From Spirochaetaceae bacterium (GTDB taxonomy: Bacteria > Spirochaetota > Spirochaetia > DSM-27196 > SLAA01), in the NCBI GenBank assembly GCA_003564775.1, contig PXEI01000117.1, forward strand, positions 1 to 6,292: a stretch of DNA of 6,292 nucleotides. The letters are read 5' to 3'. Below are positions 1-6,026 of the stretch, piece by piece (the stretch's first letter is position 1; every line of letters begins with the position of its first letter). A program made the translations under genes and the position numbers. The notes under the pieces were generated by a model, which ran no database searches, was not told the DNA's origin, and saw nothing but the letters and a program-made list of their open reading frames with translations.

Positions 1-1191
1 ACGGGACATTGAACCAGTCTTGATCTGTCCACAACCCAGGGCCACTACCAGGTCGGCAATGAATGCGTCCTCGGTTTCACCGGAGCGGTGGCTTACCACA
101 GAGGTGTAACCGGCACGCTTGGCCATTTCTACCGCCTCAAAGGTCTCTGTCAGGGTACCAATCTGGTTCACCTTAATGAGAATACTGTTGGCAATTCCGC
201 GCTCAATACCGGTCGCAAGACGGGTGGTGTTCGTTACAAAAAGATCGTCACCAACGAGCTGCACACGGTCGCCAACCTTGTCGGTGAGTGACTTCCAGCC
301 GTCCCAGTCATTCTCTGCCATGCCGTCTTCCAGGCTGATAATTGGATACTTGTTACACCAGTCGGCCCAGTACTGCGCCATTTCTTCGCTGGACAGTTCG
401 CGTCCGTCTGACTTCTTAAAGATGTACTTGCCCTTGTCTGCGTCGTAGAACTCACTGGCTGCCGGGTCCAGTGCAATCATGAAGTCGTCGCCAATCTTGT
501 AACCAGCCTTCTCAACGGCCTCAACAATGACCTCTACTGCTTCCTCATTTGACTTGAGGTTGGGGGCAAACCCGCCTTCATCACCAACTGCGGTGCTGTA
601 TCCGCGTCCTTTGAGGACGGTCTTCAGGTTGTGAAAGGTCTCTGCCATCATGCGAACGGCTTCGCGGAAGCTGTCGGCGCCAACCGGCATGATCATGAAC
701 TCCTGAAAGTCCACCGAGTTGTCGGCATGTGATCCACCGTTAATGACGTTGGCCATAGGTACCGGAAGCACGCATGCGCGGTACGCGCCAAGGTGCTTGT
801 ACAACGGCAGGCCAAGGTGCTCAGCTCCAGCGCGAGCAACGGCCATAGATACACCCAGAATTGCGTTGGCTCCAAGCTTGCCCTTGTTCTCAGTTCCGTC
901 CAGTTCAATCATGGTGCGGTCGATATCGACCTGATCCAGAGCATCCAGGCCCTCGATCTCGGCTGCAATAACGTTGTTCACGTTCTCTACAGCCTTTTGA
1001 ACACCTTTCCCAAGATAGCGGCCTTTGTCGTTGTCACGAAGCTCAACCGCTTCATGCTCACCGGTAGATGCACCTGAAGGTACCGCAGCACGTCCAAGTG
1101 AACCGTCTTCCAGAATTACGTCTACCTCGATAGTCGGGTTGCCCCGTGAGTCGAGTATTTCGCGAGCTTCTACATACTCAATCATGCTCAT
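1..1191 (-). CDS. eno: Enolase (2-phosphoglycerate dehydratase), C-terminus cut by window edge
   Basis: Enolase converts 2-phosphoglycerate to phosphoenolpyruvate in glycolysis and gluconeogenesis; it is a cytoplasmic, Mg-dependent enzyme and often part of the RNA degradosome. The frame is open without a stop for 397 codons. Seen by reading the reverse strand: N-terminal AREILDSRGNPTIEVDV (9-25), the mobile loop SGASTG with S39, NGGSHADN with H155, E164, GDEGGFAP with E205 (catalytic base partner), Mg ligands D242, E288 (SLEDG) and D315 (VGDD), catalytic K340 (LIKVNQIGTLTET), SHRSGETED with H368-R369-S370, and K391 (GQIKTGSMSR). All expected active-site residues are present. Enolases are about 425-435 residues, so about 30 C-terminal residues lie left of the window. 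The ATG at 1191 is chosen because it matches family N-termini and has an AGGAG Shine-Dalgarno 7 nt upstream; a second ATG lies two codons inside. The frame stays open upstream to an ATG at 1329, discussed separately. Divergent from proS. Confidence 0.98.
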   Translation of the reverse strand, partial: MSMIEYVEAREILDSRGNPTIEVDVILEDGSLGRAAVPSGASTGEHEAVELRDNDKGRYLGKGVQKAVENVNNVIAAEIEGLDALDQVDIDRTMIELDGTENKGKLGANAILGVSMAVARAGAEHLGLPLYKHLGAYRACVLPVPMANVINGGSHADNSVDFQEFMIMPVGADSFREAVRMMAETFHNLKTVLKGRGYSTAVGDEGGFAPNLKSNEEAVEVIVEAVEKAGYKIGDDFMIALDPAASEFYDADKGKYIFKKSDGRELSSEEMAQYWADWCNKYPIISLEDGMAENDWDGWKSLTDKVGDRVQLVGDDLFVTNTTRLATGIERGIANSILIKVNQIGTLTETFEAVEMAKRAGYTSVVSHRSGETEDAFIADLVVALGCGQIKTGSMSR

Positions 1192-1198
1192 GTTATGT

Positions 1199-1205
1199 CT
1201 CCTCT
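1199..1205 (-). promoter_or_regulatory. Ribosome binding site of eno
   Basis: On the minus strand the sequence is AGAGGAG, followed by ACATAAC and then ATG at 1191. This strong match to the anti-Shine-Dalgarno end, at a 7 nt spacing, supports 1191 as the main enolase start rather than the in-frame ATG at 1329, which has no such site. Confidence 0.8.
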
Positions 1206-1239
1206 TGTTCCTCTGTGAATCGTGAAATAATGCTTCAAA

Positions 1240-1266
1240 CTTATGACGTTGAGCGACCTCTGTCAA
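1240..1266 (-). promoter_or_regulatory. Probable sigma70-type promoter of eno
   Basis: On the minus strand a perfect -35 box TTGACA (1266-1261) is followed after 15 nt by CATAAG (1245-1240), a 4/6 match to TATAAT. The 15 nt spacing is short, so the exact -10 is uncertain. Transcription would begin near 1233, giving a leader of about 40 nt that contains the eno ribosome binding site. No operator-like repeat is obvious around it. Confidence 0.55.
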
Positions 1267-1346
1267 GCCAGGTACTACAAATGTCAGTAAAAAAATAACG
1301 AATGTAACAATGCCGAGCCTCCTTATCATTTAGTTTTGAGCATTTC

Positions 1347-1376
1347 TTGACGGGGCTCCCAAGGCGCCTCTACAAT
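1347..1376 (+). promoter_or_regulatory. Strong sigma70-type promoter of proS giving a leaderless or nearly leaderless mRNA
   Basis: The -35 box TTGACG (1347-1352, 5/6) and -10 box TACAAT (1371-1376, 5/6) are separated by 18 nt. The predicted transcription start, 6-7 nt after the -10 box, falls at 1382-1383, which is the ATG of proS (A at 1382). No Shine-Dalgarno sequence lies in the bases before the ATG. The spacer contains the palindrome GGCGCC (1363-1368). The promoter diverges from that of eno, the two -35 boxes being about 80 nt apart. Confidence 0.75.
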
Positions 1377-1381
1377 GGCGA

Positions 1382-3091
1382 ATGCGATTCTCCAGCCTGT
1401 TCGTCGAAACACACAAGGCCATAAAAGGCTCCCACTCGGACTCCGGCTATCGGCTGCTCGCTCGCGCTGGTTATGTAGAACCGCTTGGCAGCGGCCTTTT
1501 CTCGTTGTTGCCGTTGGGTGTACGTGTGACCGACCGGCTTTGCCGAATCCTGCGTGAAGAGATGAATCGTCTTGGTGGGCAAGAAGTGCTGGTTCCGCTG
1601 GTTAATCCGGCCGAGCTTTGGCAGGCAAGTGGCCGAGATGCCATACTCAAGGAAGACATGGTTCGCTTTAAGGATCGGCACGGGCACGACCTGGTGTTGG
1701 CGCCGACCCATGAAGAAGCCATGGTGGAGCTAGTACGGCGCCGGATGCGCTCGTACCGGTCGCTGCCGCTGTTCCTGTACCAGTTTCAACTGAAGTTCCG
1801 GGACGAGGAGCGTCCCTCGGGTGGTTTGGTGCGCGCCCGTGAGTTTCTTATGAAGGACGGCTACTCCTTTCACAGGTCTTTTGCCGAGCTCAACAACTTT
1901 TTCCCCAAGGTGTTTCAAGCCTACGAGCGACTGTTCAGCCGTTGTGGTATTCAGGCAATTGCGGCCGACTCCGGGGTTGGTCTCATGGGTGGTGACCGAG
2001 CCTACGAGTTTCTGTTCCTGTCCAAGTCGGGAGACGACAAGGTAATTATCTGTGACGGCTGTGGCTATACCGCGAACTTTGAGGTGGCTCTGGGCCAGGC
2101 GGAGAACGACCGTGAGGCCCCACGTGATATTGAGTTGGCACATACGCCCGGCCGACGCACTTCAGCACAGATTGCGGCTCATCTTAAGCTCCCGCTGCGC
2201 AAGCTTGCCAAACCTATGGTGTTCTCCGACGAACGCGGGGCTGTAATGGCGGTGGTGCGGGGCGACCACGAGGTGAGTGTAGAGAAGTTAGCACGCTTGC
2301 TTGGAAGACCGGGGCTGCGCAAGGCAGGCCGCGAGGAGCTGGCTGAACTGGGACTCATACCCGGGTATCTGTCTCCGCTGGGTGAGATCGGCAGCCGAAT
2401 TCCCTCGATAGTGGACCAGGCATGCGCCAACAATCCAAACATGGTTTACGGGAGCAATGAACAAGACTACCACTACCTTAACGTGAACTTTGGCCGCGAC
2501 TTCGCCTCCGAGCGGGTAGCGGACATCGCTCGAATAAACGAGACCCACAGCTGTATTCACTGTGGGACTCCGCTGAAGAACCGTCCGGCTACCGAGCTTG
2601 GGAACATATTCCGGCTCGGCGAGGCATACTCGCGCGCCATGGGGCTGAGTGTTCAAAATGAGCGCGGAGAGCGATTCTACCCGCATATGGGAAGTTACGG
2701 TATTGGGGTTGGCCGGCTTATGAGCGCGGTTGCCGAGTCTGGCGCTGATGAGGACGGCATTATCTGGCCCGAGGCTCTTGCGCCATTTGGGGTGTACCTT
2801 ATGGGGGTTGGTAAGTCGCCAAATGTGGCGCGAGCCTGTGAAGACCTCTATAGGCAACTTGGTGCCGATGTGCTGTATGACGACCGCGATGAGGCGGTGA
2901 GTCGCAAGTTTAAGGATGCCGACCTCATGGGTATTCCCTATCGGGTGATAGTCTCTCCAACCACCGTGCGCGAAGCTACGGTTGAGGTGCGAAGCCGTGC
3001 CGACGGAACCGAAGAGGTTCTGACCATAGAGAAGGCCCTTGAGTTTGTGCGGGAACGGTACTTGCGATATCGACATGGGAGCGCTGGATGA
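1382..3091 (+). CDS. proS: Prolyl-tRNA synthetase, bacterial type with editing insertion
   Basis: Class II aminoacyl-tRNA synthetase that charges tRNA-Pro with proline in the cytoplasm and hydrolyses mischarged Ala-tRNA-Pro. At 569 residues it matches the usual bacterial length (E. coli about 572). Seen: motif 1 region at 41-84 with LPLGVRV and LREEMNRLGGQEVL; the APTHEE loop (107-112); motif 2 with FRDE (139-142) and REFLMKDGYSFH (153-164); the INS/YbaK-like editing domain at about 225-395, containing VRGDHEV, K277 (by eye the counterpart of E. coli K279) and H364; motif 3 GSYGIGVGRL with R445; and an anticodon-binding domain from about 468, with DLMGIPYRVIV. Two cysteine pairs, C224/C227 and C391/C394, bracket the insertion and may bind zinc. 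The first residues (MRFSSLFVETHKA) line up with family N-termini, and no alternative ATG, GTG or TTG lies in frame between here and the upstream stop at 1337, so the start is firm although it lacks a Shine-Dalgarno. First gene of an apparent two-gene operon. Confidence 0.98.
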   Translation: MRFSSLFVETHKAIKGSHSDSGYRLLARAGYVEPLGSGLFSLLPLGVRVTDRLCRILREEMNRLGGQEVLVPLVNPAELWQASGRDAILKEDMVRFKDRHGHDLVLAPTHEEAMVELVRRRMRSYRSLPLFLYQFQLKFRDEERPSGGLVRAREFLMKDGYSFHRSFAELNNFFPKVFQAYERLFSRCGIQAIAADSGVGLMGGDRAYEFLFLSKSGDDKVIICDGCGYTANFEVALGQAENDREAPRDIELAHTPGRRTSAQIAAHLKLPLRKLAKPMVFSDERGAVMAVVRGDHEVSVEKLARLLGRPGLRKAGREELAELGLIPGYLSPLGEIGSRIPSIVDQACANNPNMVYGSNEQDYHYLNVNFGRDFASERVADIARINETHSCIHCGTPLKNRPATELGNIFRLGEAYSRAMGLSVQNERGERFYPHMGSYGIGVGRLMSAVAESGADEDGIIWPEALAPFGVYLMGVGKSPNVARACEDLYRQLGADVLYDDRDEAVSRKFKDADLMGIPYRVIVSPTTVREATVEVRSRADGTEEVLTIEKALEFVRERYLRYRHGSAG

Positions 3092-4041
3092 TACCCTTTG
3101 AGCTTACCAAAGAGCTTGTGGACCAAATACTCTACGGCATGGAGAATCAGGATCATGAGTACTGCCTGGATGTGCGCTCGGTGCAGGTAGTTCGGTGTGA
3201 TCAATGCCCGGATCCCGACGATCCGGAGTCGTGCATTGCTATTCCGGACTGGCGGCCGGTAGACGGGTTCAACGTCATGGAGTCCTTTCTGACTGGTTTG
3301 CGTAACCCGGTGTACAGGGAAAACCTGCGCGAAATTCTAGCTTCCGGGCACAAGGTCTTTCGGCGGTTTAAAGACACTGTTCGCGAGAACCGGGAAATTG
3401 AGCGGCAGTGGTTTACGCACAAAGAGCGTCGAATGCAGGCCGTTGTGTACGACTGGTACAACCAGCTGCGGGAGGTGTGGGGGCTGGATCCTATTTCTCC
3501 GGACTATCCGGAAACTGACGACCTGGTGCTTTTTGACTTTAGTCTACGACAGGTGAACTGCTCCGAGGAAACCGAGCTTACCGAGGATCTTCGGGAGTAC
3601 GACCAGGGCTCCTTTTTTGAAGGGCACCGGGACCTGCCGGAGGCGGTTGTGGAACGGCTTTACGAACGATATCGTACCGGTCTTCCCGATATCGACGAGC
3701 CGGAGTCGGTTGTTCTGGTGGTGGAGACTCCATCCGAGGAACTGGCGGGCTTTTTGTGGGCAGTAGAAGAGAAGCTTGGCGACGGTTCGCACATGTCTAC
3801 CCTGGCACAGATCTACGTGCTGCCGGAGTATCGTGGGCTTGGAATTGCACGCACCATTCTTCCGCGCTACCTGCAGCAGGCGCATGCGCGCGGTGTGGTG
3901 ACCGTGGTTGCGGAGTTGCAGGCGGAAGCACGGAACTTTGCAGGATATCTTGAAAATGAAGGTTTTATGTCCGCCGCGGCAGCCTACGCTCTGAACCTCC
4001 GGCGCTGGTGGGAGGAAAACCTCCCGGGGGAAGGGTTCTAA
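3088..4041 (+). CDS. UPF0158 domain fused to a GNAT-type N-acetyltransferase
   Basis: A 317-residue protein with two parts. Residues about 3-128 look like the uncharacterised UPF0158 family: a short acidic N-terminus, YCLDVRSVQVV, a CIAIPDW strand, then the signature FRRFKDTVRENREIERQWF (91-109) and a helix ending YDWYNQL. Residues about 150-305 look like a GNAT fold: conserved QIYVLPEYRGLGIART (241-256) is motif A with the R/Q-x-x-G-x-G/A acetyl-CoA phosphate loop (R249, G250, G252, A254), followed by a helix, a VTVVAEL strand, and the AGYLENEGF ending typical of GNATs. The substrate is unknown. There are no membrane segments, so it is presumably cytoplasmic. Its ATG overlaps the proS stop as ATGA, with GGAG 6 nt upstream, indicating translational coupling and co-transcription with proS. 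That context suggests, but does not show, a role near translation or protein acetylation. The UPF0158 match is from memory of the family pattern. Confidence 0.85.
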   Translation: MIPFELTKELVDQILYGMENQDHEYCLDVRSVQVVRCDQCPDPDDPESCIAIPDWRPVDGFNVMESFLTGLRNPVYRENLREILASGHKVFRRFKDTVRENREIERQWFTHKERRMQAVVYDWYNQLREVWGLDPISPDYPETDDLVLFDFSLRQVNCSEETELTEDLREYDQGSFFEGHRDLPEAVVERLYERYRTGLPDIDEPESVVLVVETPSEELAGFLWAVEEKLGDGSHMSTLAQIYVLPEYRGLGIARTILPRYLQQAHARGVVTVVAELQAEARNFAGYLENEGFMSAAAAYALNLRRWWEENLPGEGF

Positions 4042-4048
4042 GGCCGCA

Positions 4049-4099
4049 GGGAGGCAGCAGTGGCCGGGAGGCAGTGCCCGCTGGGAAGCAGCAGCGCCA
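4049..4099. repeat. Three imperfect 17-nt tandem units between convergent genes
   Basis: Units begin at 4049, 4066 and 4083, each opening with GGGAGGCAG or GGGAAGCAG at exact 17-nt spacing. Units 1 and 3 agree at 13 of 17 positions; unit 2 agrees at 11 with unit 1 and 10 with unit 3. They fill most of the 75-nt gap between the stop codons of the UPF0158-GNAT gene and the acyltransferase gene. A weak stem CGCTG/CAGCG (4079-4083 with 4092-4096, 8-nt loop) can form, but there is no T-run, so this is not a convincing intrinsic terminator for either gene. Confidence 0.5.
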
Positions 4100-4116
4100 T
4101 GCACCCTGTTGTTGAG

Positions 4117-4998
4117 CTACAGGTGCTTTGCGCGCTCGGCTTCGGCCTGGGCATGCAGTTCATCAAGCGCTACCGAGACCGCGTCTGCGGCCGCCTGCTT
4201 AAGATCCGAGTCGGCCGGGGCCGCTTCACGCGCCTTACGACGGAACTCAGAGCACTCAATGACATCACTTGCATAATGCACCAGGACATCGTGGTGAATC
4301 TCGTCCAGCTCCATCTTTTCTGTTGGGTTTGGCACCAGTATATTTCCGGCGGTGCCTACAAACACCATGTAGTCAAAACTCTTCAGGTACGAATCTACTT
4401 CTTTAAGGATGCGCTTAGTGTCTGCTTTGCCCGGTCTGTAGCGCGTTCCGGCTGGAAAGACAAGGATAATTCGGCCGTCGTACTTGAGGCGAATCATCTG
4501 TTTGAGTGCGGCACGGTTAATTTCTCTGCTATAAGTTTTTTCCGCCTCGTACTTCTCTGTACCGACTAAGGCCTCCAGCGAGCGCGAGGGGTACACAACA
4601 ACACGTGTGAACGACTCGGCAAAGGCCAGAACAAAGTCGCTGGTGATATTGAGCTTGAGACTGGCAATAGCCACAATACGGTCCGCTACCTCGGCTGCCT
4701 TTTTGCCAGCCTTTTGCAGAAGATAGAAAATTGTGGGTATATCGAAGTTGCTATAGTGTTCGCTCAGAATAAGGCAAGACTTGCCCTGTGCTGCCAGGTC
4801 GGCGAGCTTTTCCATTGCCTCTACGTTGGCAAAATGACTCTCCGGGCGGATAATATCGGAAACTACACCTTCCACAACGCGACGGTTAAGCAAATTGCCT
4901 TCTTGATATACGTTTTCCGGAGTTATCGTGTCCGGGTGGCGGGAGTTTTTCACCATTTCTACGGCGCGATCATAATAAAGTTCCATTACAGATGCCAC
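4117..4998 (-). CDS. Glycerolipid acyltransferase (glycerol-3-phosphate or lysophosphatidate acyltransferase family)
   Basis: A 293-residue protein of the PlsB/PlsC-like superfamily, which transfers fatty acyl groups to glycerol-3-phosphate or 1-acyl-glycerol-3-phosphate in phospholipid synthesis. Seen: LSEHYSNFDIPTI, whose H81 and D86 form the catalytic HX4D motif, and IILVFPAGTRYRPGK (177-191), the FPxGTR substrate-binding motif, preceded by a helix with YSREINRAALKQMIRL. Between them RIVAIASLKL and VVVYPSR fit the superfamily's middle motif region. No clear membrane helix is seen, so it is likely soluble or peripheral. By eye the spacing and the REINRAALKQM/GTRYRP block resemble the soluble chloroplast/chlamydial glycerol-3-phosphate acyltransferase more than short PlsC proteins; the exact substrate is not decidable here. 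The start is GTG at 4998, chosen because AAGGAG lies 7 nt upstream; the ATG at 4986 is too far from it. It has its own promoter and follows the CBM48 gene on the same strand after 104 nt. Confidence 0.85.
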   Translation of the reverse strand: MASVMELYYDRAVEMVKNSRHPDTITPENVYQEGNLLNRRVVEGVVSDIIRPESHFANVEAMEKLADLAAQGKSCLILSEHYSNFDIPTIFYLLQKAGKKAAEVADRIVAIASLKLNITSDFVLAFAESFTRVVVYPSRSLEALVGTEKYEAEKTYSREINRAALKQMIRLKYDGRIILVFPAGTRYRPGKADTKRILKEVDSYLKSFDYMVFVGTAGNILVPNPTEKMELDEIHHDVLVHYASDVIECSEFRRKAREAAPADSDLKQAAADAVSVALDELHAQAEAERAKHL

Positions 4999-5005
4999 GG
5001 CAACT

Positions 5006-5011
5006 CTCCTT
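5006..5011 (-). promoter_or_regulatory. Ribosome binding site fixing a GTG start for the acyltransferase
   Basis: The minus strand reads AAGGAG, then seven bases, then GTG at 4998. The next in-frame ATG (4986) is 19 nt from this site, so GTG is the better start. Confidence 0.8.
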
Positions 5012-5034
5012 TTCCCTCGTTTGCGCGGGCATAC

Positions 5035-5063
5035 AGGGTATGTCTTCAGTCCTTGTCTGTCAA
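5035..5063 (-). promoter_or_regulatory. Probable promoter of the acyltransferase with an overlapping palindrome
   Basis: On the minus strand a perfect -35 box TTGACA (5063-5058) is followed after 17 nt by TACCCT (5040-5035), a weak 3/6 -10 box. The predicted start is near 5028, giving a leader of about 30 nt. The perfect inverted repeat CATAC-N3-GTATG (5030-5042) covers the -10 box and start site. A weak -10 combined with an overlapping palindrome is the arrangement expected of a regulated promoter, though no regulator is identified. Confidence 0.5.
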
Positions 5064-5102
5064 GAAAGGTGCGGCTTCGGGTTGGTTGTATCGGCCCGGC
5101 GA

Positions 5103-5975
5103 TCAGGGAACGATGAGCTCCGAGACATCGTGCCCGTCATGACTGTGCAACCGCCGGTCGTTCAGTGGGTCGTTTATGCGGCGTCCGGCACCAACAAACT
5201 GATATCCATGCCTGCCCGAGGTGACTCTCAGCCGTATGTGATACAGGCCGGGCTCCAGTTCGCGCATGACATGCATGTAGGGATCCCAGTTGTTAAAGTC
5301 GCCTACCAGGGTCACCCGCCGGTTGGGGGCCGTCTCCAGGGTAAACTCAACGCTCCCGTCGGCATGAACCAGCGGGCTGCGAAGCTCGGTCGGGCGTTCT
5401 GGGAGATCAAATACCGAGAGGCGAACACCGTGGGCGTCGCTATAGGTGTGTGGATTCTGCGGATCGGCGCTCCAGTGTCCGTCGCTCACAAATCGATAGC
5501 GGAGTTGGGTTACGCCTTCCGGGATCCGGTACAACACAAAATGAACCCCTTGTTCGTTACGAAACATGACATGGGTGGTTCGATAGTTCTCATGTTCAAA
5601 TACCACTCCAACGTAGCGTGGGTTCCGAACCGTCTGGGCTGGTTGATCTGCGGAGGTTCCGTAGATATCTGCACGCACCGGGCTCTGTGGGGCGCGGCCG
5701 TTCTGTGGTTGTTGAGGCAGGTAACTGAAAAGAATGTAGTCGTCAATGATGCGGGGTGCCTCGGCATTCTCCATCCCGGCGAGACGCACATGCAAAATGA
5801 GGTCGATATCGGCAGGCATTCGAGGTGTTGCGCCAAGCTGAAAAGGTGCCGACACTAAAAGCACCATAGCAACGAGGAGCATGGTTGTAGTTATGCCGGT
5901 TGGAATGATACGCGCCAGGCGTAGACGAAGTTTCTGCGCCAAAGCTCGGCGATGTTCCCGCAGTACATAATCCAT
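5103..5975 (-). CDS. Membrane-anchored protein with two CBM48/glycogen-binding-like domains
   Basis: Numbering here is from the chosen ATG at 5975 (290 residues). Residues 1-28 are strongly basic (REHRRALAQKLRLRLAR); a single hydrophobic segment follows at about 29-48 (TTTMLLVAMVLLVSAPF), a signal anchor or a signal peptide with a long n-region. Most of the rest would be outside the cytoplasm. Two E-set beta-sandwich modules follow. Module 1, about 118-192, has GVHFVLYRIPEG and YRFVSDGHWSADP. Module 2, about 200-289, has VTLVGDFNNWDPY, ELEPGLYHIRL and RRINDPLNDR, the pattern of CBM48/AMPK-type glycogen-binding domains. No catalytic domain, no cysteine and no lipobox are present. It may bind a glucan or act as a protein-protein module; the function is unknown. 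The frame is open to a TTG at 6065, with an ATG at 6026 as another option; none has a clear Shine-Dalgarno. 5975 is preferred because the best promoter guess would start transcription downstream of 6026. Confidence 0.75.
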   Translation of the reverse strand: MDYVLREHRRALAQKLRLRLARIIPTGITTTMLLVAMVLLVSAPFQLGATPRMPADIDLILHVRLAGMENAEAPRIIDDYILFSYLPQQPQNGRAPQSPVRADIYGTSADQPAQTVRNPRYVGVVFEHENYRTTHVMFRNEQGVHFVLYRIPEGVTQLRYRFVSDGHWSADPQNPHTYSDAHGVRLSVFDLPERPTELRSPLVHADGSVEFTLETAPNRRVTLVGDFNNWDPYMHVMRELEPGLYHIRLRVTSGRHGYQFVGAGRRINDPLNDRRLHSHDGHDVSELIVP

Positions 5976-6026
5976 GATACTGTACAAATCGGAATACCTA
6001 TGCCGCGTCTTAACAGCCACGGTCAT

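Larger units (their letters stand above)
1192..1329 (-). other. Stop-free, signal-peptide-like reading frame in phase with eno
   Basis: Forty-six codons upstream of the enolase ATG, and in the same frame, lies another ATG (1329-1327), immediately preceded by an in-frame TAA. No stop separates the two. The encoded N-terminus starts MIRRLGIVTFVIFLLTF and continues VVPGLTE: two arginines, about 14 hydrophobic residues, then a helix-breaking PG, which is the profile of a signal peptide or membrane anchor. Against it being translated: no Shine-Dalgarno upstream of 1329, the best eno promoter lies inside it, and enolases do not normally carry such a segment. AT-rich promoter DNA readily encodes hydrophobic residues, so chance is the default explanation. 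Confidence 0.2.

Noticed and set aside
1375..1557. ATG at 1375 overlapping the proS -10 box, opening a 60-codon frame
   Set aside because: The ATG lies inside the -10 hexamer, so it would not be in the transcript, and the frame overlaps proS out of phase.
2288..3076. 262-codon open frame on the minus strand opposite proS
   Set aside because: It lies wholly antisense to the conserved ProRS coding sequence, shows no recognisable family motif and has no promoter or ribosome binding site of its own; it is a shadow of the GC-rich third positions.
4079..4096. Stem CGCTG/CAGCG as a terminator between the convergent genes
   Set aside because: Only 5 bp with an 8-nt loop and no T-run on either strand.
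3544..4104. 186-codon minus-strand frame opposite the UPF0158-GNAT gene
   Set aside because: It is antisense to conserved GNAT motif A and has an odd Pro/Ala/Arg/Cys composition; no support as a gene.
5089..5102. ATCGGCCCGGCGAT-like inverted sequence just after the CBM48 gene stop as a terminator
   Set aside because: Pairing is interrupted after four bases and no T-run follows on the minus strand.
4992..5858. 288-codon open frame on the plus strand opposite the CBM48 gene
   Set aside because: It is antisense to a frame with clear domain motifs, and its own product has no recognisable motif; treated as a shadow.
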